A stretch of DNA of 64,000 nt from Molossus alvarezi (Eukaryota > Chordata > Mammalia > Chiroptera > Molossidae), in the NCBI GenBank assembly GCA_037176705.1, contig CM073890.1, positions 97,330,591-97,394,590 on the forward strand. The letters are read 5' to 3'. The notes beneath the pieces are model-generated. The model saw only the letters and a list, made by a program, of their open reading frames with translations, had not been told where the DNA came from and made no database searches. Positions 22,733-31,412 of this stretch are shown piece after piece. The position numbers were made by a program, and so were the translations under genes. The number at the start of each line of letters is the position of its first letter. Position 1 is the first letter of the stretch.

Positions 22733-24519
22733 GTTGGTAGTGGGCAGGACCTGAGGGAGGGTGTGTGTGAGAGTGTGAGTGGACGTGAAGGTGGATGACC
22801 CGACCCAAGCAGTGCAGAGACGTGGAGCAGAAGGTCCCTGTGCTGTGGACGGAGCAGCCGCTACCCCGGTGAGCGGCCCTTCAGGGTGCTTCTTCCTGCA
22901 CTGTGGGGAGGTCCCACCATTTTGGAAGATCCCGGGTCTTCCCTGGGAGGAGGCAGTGGGAGCTGCTGGGGCCCAGCAACCTGAGCCCACCAGTGCACCT
23001 GGCACCATCGGACCAGTGGACACTCTGTGTCAACACAGACCAAGTGCACAGTAGTGGAGCTGCTAAGGTGCTGGTCACGGAAGCTGCAGACAGCCCAGAG
23101 CCCAGCCCAGCCCCAGCCCCATAGTAGTAGCCCGATCAGAGTCAAGATATACCCCCAGCAACAGAGGCTGGGGAGCAGAAATTCATCCCCAGGCAACAGA
23201 AGTACAGACCAGCAGCTGAGACCCATCCCCAAAAACTACAGCAAAGGCTGAGCAGGAGTTGAGCCCCACGGGGCAATAGCACTCCCCAGCCGCCAGCAGG
23301 GGTCCAGGGGCACCAGAGAGGCCTGTGCAGTCTAGTAGCCCACAAGAGCAGTGGGAAGCCTGACCCCAGAGAGACTGGTGTGATCCAGCTGCCTTCCCAT
23401 GGAACCTACAGGGTGAGGGGGCACCAGAGAGGCCTGTGCAACCCAGCAGGGACTGTGTGATCCAGTTACCCGTGGGACCTGCAGGGTGCTAAAGCACCAG
23501 AGACACCTGTGCAACCCATTAGGGACAGTGCCATCCAGTTACCCGTGGGACCTGTGGGGTGCTGAAGCACCAGAGAGGCCTGTGTGACCCAGCAGTCCAT
23601 AACATAGGCATAGAGCCTGGTCCCTAAAGGAATTGTGCGATCCAGTTACCCATGGGACCTGTAGGGTACAGGGGCACCAGAAAGGCCTGTGCAAACCAGC
23701 TGTGCACAAGATAGGCATAGAGGATGTGAAAATGGATTCGGAGTGAATAGAAGCTACACAGACTATCTCCCAGGACCAAACGGGAATTACAACTAAAATA
23801 AAGACAAATCCTCAAAAAAACAGCAACAGAAAAGCAGCAGGACAGGACCATATAACCAGGGACACTGGTAGGATCTGTGGAGGCACAAGACGGTGGCGGG
23901 CTGGGAGTTCAGGGACAGTAGCAGTCTTAGCTGTGAGCAGCGCCCTTGGGGAATAAAGACCAAGGCTGCTCCACAGCACAGAGAGCAGGACAGAGCACTA
24001 AAATAGCCACAGCCACTAACCTGGGGACTATGGCAGAGGGGGGGAAGAATGGGCTGCAACTCTGTGGGGACACCTGGGATTTGGAGGGCACTCAGAGTTT
24101 TGCTGAGTTGTTGCCACTAAAGACAGTGGCCAGTGTGCTCCTTCCCTGAGCTGTGGGGAAAAGCAGCAGCCCCCCACCTCGGAGATTCAACCTTTCCCAG
24201 GTGAGGCAAAGAAATGCAAATTGAGGCTAATTAATAACCAGCATCTATCCCACCCTCTGGAAATCCTCTTATGCAGAACACCAGGGATACATTCCAAGGC
24301 ACTGAGTAACTGAGACTACTAGTCTCCAGGAAAAAGCTAGAGGATAACTGAACCTTTCCTGGGCTTGAAAATCTACCCAGGAAAGTAAGACTTGACAGTG
24401 GTGTTTATTGTAGGCCCACCCAGTTTCATTCAAACCCAGTATAGGGAGCCACAAACAGCAGAACACCAACATCCACAGGAAAAACTTGGCAGGCTCCAAA
24501 ACCCACTGAGATAGCCCAA
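22733..24519 (+). promoter_or_regulatory. L1 copy A 5' UTR (promoter region)
   Basis: Runs from the left duplication to the ORF1 ATG. 23728-24519 aligns with the whole 5' UTR of copy B; for example, 'gagtgaatagaagctacacagac' aligns with copy B's start. 22733-23727, about 1 kb, has no counterpart in copy B. This extra part is G+C-rich and holds a tandem repeat array at its 3' half. At 23728, where copy B has its YY1-like site, copy A reads AAAATGGATTC, which is degraded. Antisense frames of 123 and 88 codons occur here. Confidence 0.7.
23290..23727 (+). repeat. Tandem monomer array in L1 5' UTR
   Basis: Five copies of a unit containing GCACCAGAGAGGCCTGTG start at 23310, 23421, 23494, 23567 and 23674. 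The spacings are 111, 73, 73 and 107 bp. Each is preceded by a version of ATCCAGTTACCCGTGGGACC except the first, which is more diverged. The longer spacings hold an extra 35-40 bp segment ('ccataacataggcatagagcctgg' type). This resembles monomer-type promoters known from mouse L1 but is shorter per unit. Confidence 0.8.
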
Positions 24520-25404
24520 ATGGTGAAAAAAGGAAACAAATCCCAAATGAAAGAACAGGAGAACTCTATCAAAGATGAGATAAATGAAATGTAGTTAAGC
24601 AAATTATCAGAGGTAGAGTTCAGAGCCATGATCTTGAGGAAGCTCAACAGCATGAATAAAGACATCAGCACCATTAGTAAAGATATAGAAACAATGAAAA
24701 CCAACCAAGTGGAAATGAAGAATGACATAGCAGAAATTAAGAACACATTGGAAGGACTAACCAGCAGAGTAGAGGAAGCTGAGGACTGGATCAGTGAATT
24801 AGAGGACAGGGTAGAAAAAAATCAACCAGTCAGAAAACCAAAAGGAAAAAACAATTAAAAAACAGGAAGACAGATTAAGAAAATCTGTGAGACAACTGGA
24901 AACGTAATAACATTCGCATCATATGTGTCCCCAAAGAGGAAGAAAATGGGCAAGGGTTAGAGAATATATTTGAAGAAATAGTGACAAAATTTTCCTAACT
25001 TGGTGAAGGAAGAAGGCATTCAAGTTCAATAAGCACAGAGAGCCCCAAGTAAGAAGAACCCAAACAGGCCCACACCAAGACACATAGTAATTAAAATGTC
25101 AAAAATTAAAGACAAAGAGAGAATCCTAAAGGCAGCAAGAGATAAGCAACAGGTTATCTAAAAAGGAAACCTCATAGGGCTCTCAGCTGACTTCTCAACA
25201 GAAACATTATAGGCCCACAGGGAGTGCCATTAAGTAATCATGGTCATGAAAAACAAGGATCTGAATCCAAGACTGCTCTATCCATCAAGGCTATCATTCA
25301 AAATAGAAGGTCAAATAAAGAGCTTCCCAGACTAAAAAAAAAAGCTAAGGGAATATATTAACACCAAACCAGCACTGCAAGATATACTAAAAGGACTACC
25401 ATAA
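24520..25404 (+). pseudogene. L1 copy A ORF1 (RNA-binding protein) pseudogene
   Basis: Relic of the L1 ORF1 protein, a trimeric nucleic-acid chaperone that coats L1 RNA in cytoplasmic particles. The start ATG at 24520 aligns with copy B's 26377. The frame meets a TAG at 24592-24594. A coiled-coil stretch stays open at 24628-24858 with heptad-like spacing (FRAMILRKLNSMNKDIST, then ISELEDRVEKNQ). The RRM and C-terminal domain are recognisable at the DNA level to the TAA at 25402-25404 but are broken by frameshifts and stops. Compared with copy B it has seven extra residues (one heptad) after LRKLNSM. Confidence 0.85.
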
Positions 25405-25449
25405 TTAGTAGAAGAAATAGGAAGAAAAATAGAACCACATTAAACAAAA

Positions 25450-25554
25450 ATGGCAATAAATAAGTACATATCAATTATCACCTTAAATGTGAATGGTTTG
25501 AATGCTCTGATAAAAAAGACACAGAATAGCTGACTGGATAAGAAAGCATGACTC
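25450..25554 (+). pseudogene. L1 copy A ORF2, first 105 nt
   Basis: Begins with ATGGCAATAAATAAGTACAT, aligned to copy B's ORF2 start at 27302. It runs only 105 nt before copy B interrupts it inside the endonuclease domain. It already contains a stop (ACAGAATAGCTG, where copy B reads ACAGAGTAGCTG in another frame). The remainder resumes at 31413. Confidence 0.85.
25540..25554. repeat. Left target-site duplication of L1 copy B
   Basis: AAGAAAGCATGACTC, repeated at 31398-31412 just after copy B's A-rich tail. The first A is ambiguous with the tail. The site lies inside copy A's ORF2, so removing copy B plus one repeat restores a continuous L1 sequence. Confidence 0.95.
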
Positions 25555-26376
25555 GAGAACCGAAAAATGGCGGCGGAGTGAACGGAGCTGCACAGACCGT
25601 CTCCCAGAACCAAACTGGAATTACAACTATAACACAGACAAATCGATGGGGAAAACCAACAGAAAAGCAGCTTGGAGGACCATATAACGAGGGACCCTGA
25701 CTCCATCCCGGTAGGCTTGCGAAGGCGCGAGACGGGGGCTGGGAGTCCACGGCCGGCAGCTCGGCAGCGGCCTCAGCTGGGAGCAGCGCCCTCGGGTCAC
25801 ACTCCCAGGCGGCTCCACAGCGCAGCCGGGACAGAGGCTGAAACAGCCACAGCCACTCACCTTGGGCTCCGGCAGAGGGAGGGCAGACTGGACTGGAGCT
25901 GTGTCGGGACACTCGGGGTTTGGAGGGCGCTCAGAGCTTTGGCTGAGTTGCTGCCACCCAGGACGGTGGCCACATTGCTCCTTCCCAGGGCTCTGAGGAG
26001 AGGCAGCAGCCCTTCCCTCGGAGATCCAACCCCACCCTGTGGGCCATTGAAGTGCTAATTGAGGCTCACTAACAACCAGCATCTGCCCCACCCTCGTGAA
26101 AGCCCCTTGGCTGAGCACCAGAGGGAGTTTTTCAATCAACTGACAACCCAAAACTCATCAAGTAACCTAGATTGCTAGCCTCCAGGCAAAAAGCTAGAGG
26201 ATAACAGTACCTTTGCTGGGCTGGCAACTTTAACCAGGAAAGTAAGACTTGACAGTGGTGTTCAACATGGGTCCTCCCTCGCTCATCTAAACACAGGAGA
26301 GGGAGCCACAAACAGCAGAACATCAACACCCATAGGGAGAACTTGACAGGCTCCAAAGCCCACAGTGATAGCCAAA
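25555..26376 (+). promoter_or_regulatory. L1 copy B 5' UTR, CpG-rich promoter
   Basis: About 820 bp, the most CpG-dense part of the window (25690-25930, e.g. GGCGCGAGACGGGGGC). L1 5' UTRs carry an internal RNA polymerase II promoter, and the retained CpGs fit a relatively recent insertion. Large frames on both strands (128 codons sense at 25672-26058; 174 codons antisense, 26151 to 25627) coincide with this G+C-rich segment. The antisense one is discussed in the findings. Confidence 0.8.
25564..25574 (+). promoter_or_regulatory. YY1-like site at the L1 copy B 5' end
   Basis: AAAATGGCGGC starts 10 nt into the element. It fits the YY1 consensus (AANATGGCGNC). Human L1 has a YY1 site at nearly the same distance from its 5' end, where it sets the transcription start. 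Its presence here suggests the 5' end of copy B is complete rather than truncated. Confidence 0.65.
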
Positions 26377-27256
26377 ATGGTGAAACACAGAAACAGAAGC
26401 CAAATGAAAGAGCAAGAGACTTCAACCGAAGATGAGATCAATGTGGAGAAATTAGGCATGTTAACAGAGCTAGAATTCAGAGCCATGATCTTGAGGAAGC
26501 TGAACAGCATGAGTAAGGACATAGAGACACTGAAAATAAGCCAAGTGGAAATTAAAAACCAACAAGAAGAGATACAAATGACATATCAGAAATGAAAAAC
26601 GCATTGGAAGGTTTAAAAAGCAGAGTAGGGGAAGCTGAGGACCAGATCAGTGAATTAGAAGACAGGGTACAAAAAATCAACCAATCAGAAAAACAAAAGG
26701 AAAAAACGATTAAAAAACAGGAAGACAGCTTAAGAGAACTATGGGACAACTGGAAACGTAATAATATTCGCATCATAGGAGTCCCCGAAGAAGAAGAAAA
26801 TGAGCAAGGGATAGAGAATATATTCAAAAAAATAGTGAGAGAAAACTTCCCTAATTTGGTGAAGGAAGAAGGCATTCAAGTTCAAGAAGCACAGAGAGTC
26901 CCAAGTAAGAAGAACCCAAACAGGCCCACACCAAGACACATAGTAATTAAAATGCCACAAATTAAAGACAAAGAGAGAATCCTAAAAGCAGCAAGAGATA
27001 AGCAACAGGTTACCTACAAAGGGAACCCCATAAGGCTCTCAGCTGACTTCTCACAAGAAACACTACAGGCCAGAAGGGAATGGCATGAAGTAATCAAATT
27101 CATGAAAACAAGAATCTGAATCCAAGACTACTCTACCCAGCATGGCTATCCTTCAAAATAGAAGATCAAATAAAGAGCTTCCCAGACAAAAAAAGGCTAA
27201 GGGAATACATTAGCACCAAACCAGCACTGCAAGAAATGTTAACAGGACTGCTGTAA
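26377..27256 (+). pseudogene. L1 copy B ORF1 (RNA-binding protein), two frameshifts
   Basis: ORF1 protein of about 293 codons if unbroken (human: 338). Start ATG at 26377 (MVKHRNRSQMKEQE), chosen by alignment to copy A; an in-frame ATG four codons upstream also exists. Domains in order: short N-terminus, coiled coil (about 26450-26720), RRM with the NIRIIGVPEEEE strand at 26762-26797, and C-terminal domain with RPTPRHIVIKM and IRLSADFSQETLQARREW. A 20-nt insertion relative to copy A near 26555-26575 shifts the frame. A one-base A loss (four A, where copy A has five) near 27104-27108 shifts it again. The last 50 codons to TAA at 27254-27256 read in the third frame. Confidence 0.9.
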
Positions 27257-27301
27257 TTAGCAGTAGAAATGGGAAGAAAAATAGAACCACACTAAACAAA
27301 A

Positions 27302-30300
27302 ATGACAATAAATAAGTACATATCAATAATCACCTTAAACGTAAATGGATTGAATGCTCCCATAAAAAGACACAGAGTAGCTGATTGGATAAGAAAGCAT
27401 GACTCATCTATATGTTGTTTAGAAGAGATCCACCTCTCAACAAAAGACTCACATAGGTTGAAAGTGAAGGGATGGAAAAAAATTTTCAAAGCAAATGGAA
27501 AGCAAAAAAAAGCTAGGGTAGCAATTCTCATATCTGATAAAATAGATTTCAAAATGAAGACCATAACTAGAGACAAAGAAGGCTACTATATAATATTGAA
27601 CGGATCTATCCAACAGGAAGATATAACCTTGATAAACATATATGCACCCAATATAGGAGCACCAAAATATATTAAAAATCTTCTGGAGGACTTCCAAGGA
27701 GAAATCGAGAACAATACAATCATAGCAGGGGACTTCAACACCCTGTTGACAGCACTGGATAGATCCTCTAGGCAAAAAATTAACAAGGAAACAGAGACTC
27801 TAAATGAAGCACTAGACCAAATGGATTTAATAGATATCTACAGAGAATTACACTCCAAAACTACAGAATACACATTCTTCTCAAGTGCACATGGGACATT
27901 CTTTGTCAAAGATAGACCACATGATAGGACACAAACTAAATCTCTACAAATTCAAGAAGATTGAAATCATATCAAGCATCTTCTCAGATCACAATGGCAT
28001 GAAACTAGAAATCAATTGCAACAAGAACATGCAAAGACATTTCAACACATGGAGGCTAAATAGCATGTTATTAAACAATGAATGGGTCACCGAGGAGATC
28101 AAGGAAGAAATTAAAAACTTCCTGGAAACCAATGAAAATGAACACACAACAACCCAAAATCTATGGGATGCAGCGAAAGCAGTTCTGAGAGGGAAGTTCA
28201 TAGCACTACAGGCCTACCTCAAAAAACAAGAAAAATTTCTAATTGACTGTGTAACCTCACAACTTAAAGAATTAGAAAGCAAACAAAAAGAAAACCCCAG
28301 AGCAAGTAGAAGGAAGGAAATAGTAAAGATCAGAGCAGAAATAAATGACATAGAGACCAAAAAAACAATTCAAAGGATCAATGAAACAAAGAGCTGATTT
28401 TTCGAAAAGATAAACAAGATTGATGGACCCTTAGCTAGACTCACCAAGAAACAAAGAGAGAGAACCCAAATACACAAAATCAGAAATGAAAGAGGAGAAG
28501 TAACAACCAACACCACAGAAATACAAAAGATCGTTAACAACTACTACGAACAACTATATGGCAACAAATTCGACAATCTAAGCGAAATGGACAAATTTCT
28601 AGAAACACACAGTCTCCCAAAACTATCCCCGGAAGAGATAGAAAACTTGAACAGACCAATAACAACTAAGGAAATTGAAGAGGTAATCAAGACTCTCCCA
28701 GCAAACAAAAGCCCAGGCCCAGATGGCTTCACGGGGGAGTTTTACCGAACATTCAAAAAAGAACTAACACCCATTCTCCACAAACTCTTCCAAAAAATTC
28801 AAGAAGAAGGAAGACTTCCAAACACGTTCTATGAAGCCAGCATAGTTCTAATTCCAAAACCAGAACAAGACACTACAAAGAAAGAAAACTACAGGCCAAT
28901 ATCCCTGATGAACATAGACGCCAAAATCCTGAACAAAATATTAGCAAATCGGATCCAGAAATACATCAAAAAAATTATTCACCATGACCAAGTGGGATTC
29001 ATTCCAGGGATGCAAGGCTGGTACAATATTCGCAAATCAATAAACGTGATACACCACATAAACAAAATGAAGAATAAAAACCACATGATCATATCAATAG
29101 ATGCTGAAAAGGCATTCGACAAAATCCAGCATCCATTTCTGATAAAAACGCTCAGCAAGGTAGGAATAGAGGGATCATATCTCGACATAATAAAGGCCAT
29201 ATATGAAAGACCTACAGCCAACATCATACTAAATGGACAGAAACTAAAAACATTTCCATTAAGAACAGGAACCAGACAGGGATGTCCACTTTCGCCACTC
29301 TTATTTAACATTGTACTGGAAGTATTAGCCACAGCAATCAGACATGAAGAAAAAATAAAAGAGATCCAAACTGGAAAGGAGGAAGTGAAACTATCATTAT
29401 TTGCAGATGACATGATATTGTACTTAGAAAACCCTAAAGACTCCATCAAAAATCTATTAGACTTAATAAATGAATTTGGCAAAGTAGCAGGATACAAAAT
29501 TAACGTCAAGAAATCGACGGCATTCTTGTACACCAATGATGAACACACAGAAGGAGAAACTGAAAAAACAATCCCATTTACCATCGCGCCAAAAAAATTA
29601 CGATACCTAGGAATAAACTTAACCAAAGAAGTAAAGGACCTATTTGCAGAAAACTACAGGTCATTGAAAAAAGAAATAGAGGAAGATATAAAAAAGTGGA
29701 AGCACATACCCTGTTCATGGATTGGAAGAATTAACATAATTAAAATGTCCATACTACCCAAAGCAATCTATAGATTCAATGCAATCCCCATCAAAATACC
29801 AACAACATATTTCATAGAACTAGAACAAATACTTCAAAAGTTCATATGGAACCAAAAAAGACCCCAAATAGCCACAGCAATCTTGAAAAAGAAGAACAAG
29901 GTAGGTGGGATCATAATACTAGATATCAGGTTATACTACAAAGCGACTGTAACCAAAACAGCCTGGTTCAGGCACAAGAACAGGCATATAGACCAGTGGA
30001 ACAGAACTGAAAACCCAGAAATGGACCCAAGGCAATACGCTCAATTAATATTTGAAAAGGTGGCAAGAGCATACAGTGGAGTAAAGACAGCCTCTTTAAT
30101 AAATGGTGTTGGGAAAATTGGACAGCTACATGCAAAAAAATGAAACTAGACCATCAACTTACACCATACACAAAAATAAACTCGAAATGGATAAAAGACT
30201 TAAATGTGACCCGTGAATCCATAAAAATTCTAGAAGAAAATGTAGGCAACAAAATGTTGGACATCATACGGACCAGAATTTTCACTGATACATCACCTAA

Positions 30301-31125
30301 GGCAACAGAAATAAAGGAGAAAATGAACACATGGGACTACATCAAACTCAAAAGCTTCTGCACAGCAAAAGACACAATCATCAAAATGGAAAGGCAACCC
30401 ACTGTATGGGAGAACATCATTGCCAATGATGTATCAGATAAGGGGTTAATCTCCAATATATATAGAGTGCTCATACAACTCAACAAAAGGAAGACAAAGA
30501 ACCCAATTAAAAAATGGGCAGAGGAGCTGGATAGACACCTCTCCAAACAGGACATACAAATGGCCAAAAGACATATGAAGAAATGCTCAACATCACTAAT
30601 CATGAGAGAGATGCAAATTAAAACAACAATGAGGCATCACCTCACACCTGTCAGAATGGCCGCCATCAACAAATCATCAAACAACAAGGGTTGGCGAGGG
30701 TGTGGAGAAAAGGGAACTCTAATACACTGCTGGTGGGAATGCAGACTGGTGCAGCCGCTATGGAAAACAATATGGTGCTACCTCAAAAAATTAAAAATTG
30801 AACTCCCATTTGACCCAGTGATTCCACTGCTGGGAATATACCCTAAGAAGCCTGAAACACCAATCAGGAAGAATATATGTACCCCCATGTTCATAGCAGC
30901 ACTATTTACAATAGCTAAGATCTGGAAACAGCCCAAGTGTCCACCAGTAGACGAATGGATAAAAAAGCTGTGGTACATATACACAATGGAGTACTATGCA
31001 GCGGTAAGAAAGATCTCTTATCCTTTGAGATGACATGGCGGGACCTGGAAAGTATTAACCTAAGTGAAAGAAGCCAAGCAGAAAAAGACAAATACCACAT
31101 GATCTCACTTATATACGGAATATAA
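27302..31125 (+). pseudogene. L1 copy B ORF2 (endonuclease/reverse transcriptase), broken
   Basis: About 1,274 codons if unbroken (human 1,275). The N-terminal AP-like endonuclease keeps LNVNGLN, the metal-binding Glu in LEEIHL, the Tyr in INIYAPN and IAGDFN. The reverse transcriptase shows [42 protein letters not shown] and the catalytic FADD (codons at 29400-29411). The C-terminal Cys-rich motif is [16 protein letters not shown]. Lesions: a 4-nt insertion near 27901; TGA at 28395-28397 (copy A keeps a Leu codon); a 1-nt loss near 30058; a 4-nt loss near 31010. The true C-terminus ends at TAA 31123-31125 in a third frame. The longest open stretch is 518 codons (28587-30143), covering the reverse transcriptase. 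Confidence 0.95.
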
Positions 31126-31288
31126 TGAACATAACAGTCTGAGGAATACAGTAGACCCAGACACATGGAAGTAGGGCACAGACTAACATCCCTCAGAAGA
31201 GGGGATGGGGGGTGGGGGGGTGGGAAGAGATAAACCACAGAACTTATATGCATGTATGCATGACCAATGGACATGGACAACTAAGCCC

Positions 31289-31320
31289 GGGACGGGGTGG
31301 AGGTGGGGTGGGGTGGGGGG
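31289..31320 (+). other. G-quadruplex-prone tract, L1 copy B 3' UTR
   Basis: Five G-runs of three or more (GGG, GGGG, GGGG, GGGG, GGGGGG) separated by no more than seven bases, on the sense strand. The homologous block in copy A (35243-35276) also keeps at least five such runs. Polypurine/G4 tracts are a general feature of mammalian L1 3' UTRs. Confidence 0.75.
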
Positions 31321-31359
31321 TGCCAATGTGATAAAAGGGTAAAATATCTGTAACAAAAA

Positions 31360-31369
31360 AATAAATAAA
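31360..31369 (+). terminator. L1 copy B polyadenylation signal
   Basis: Two overlapping AATAAA hexamers (31360-31365 and 31364-31369) at the 3' end of the L1, just before the A-rich tail. Confidence 0.7.
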
Positions 31370-31397
31370 AATTCATATAAAAAAAAAGAAAAAGAAA

Positions 31398-31412
31398 AAG
31401 AAAGCATGACTC
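31398..31412. repeat. Right target-site duplication of L1 copy B
   Basis: AAGAAAGCATGACTC, identical to 25540-25554. Copy A's ORF2 resumes immediately after it ('atatatatgttgtttacaag'). Confidence 0.95.

Larger units (their letters stand above)
25555..31398 (+). mobile_element. L1 copy B, full-length LINE-1 nested in copy A
   Basis: A complete-looking LINE-1 of about 5.84 kb: 5' UTR 25555-26376, ORF1 26377-27256, a 45-bp spacer, ORF2 27302-31125, a 3' UTR of about 270 bp and an A-rich tail. It is flanked by a 15-bp target-site duplication. It is younger than copy A: it lies inside it, keeps many CpGs in the 5' UTR, and its frames carry only a handful of lesions. ORF1 has two frameshifts; ORF2 has three frameshifts and one stop codon. 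It is therefore no longer autonomous. Confidence 0.95.
31126..31398 (+). other. L1 copy B 3' UTR and A-rich tail
   Basis: Contains two G-rich blocks (31198-31224 and 31289-31320) and the junction 'gtgataaaagggtaaaatatctgtaac' before the tail. The tail is A-rich with interspersed G (AAAAAGAAAAAG) and merges with the right target-site duplication. Confidence 0.85.

Noticed and set aside
23290..23727. Minisatellite unrelated to L1
   Set aside because: It lies inside the outer target-site duplication and runs directly into sequence homologous to copy B's 5' UTR, so it is part of the L1 insertion.
25672..26058. 128-codon sense frame in the L1 copy B 5' UTR
   Set aside because: It has no counterpart open frame in copy A and lies in the CpG-rich promoter, so it is treated as chance, unlike the antisense frame that both copies share.
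28979..29626. 215-codon minus-strand frame
   Set aside because: It is the complement of the conserved reverse transcriptase region of L1 copy B. Similar shadows occur at 33090-33491 in copy A. It has no independent support.
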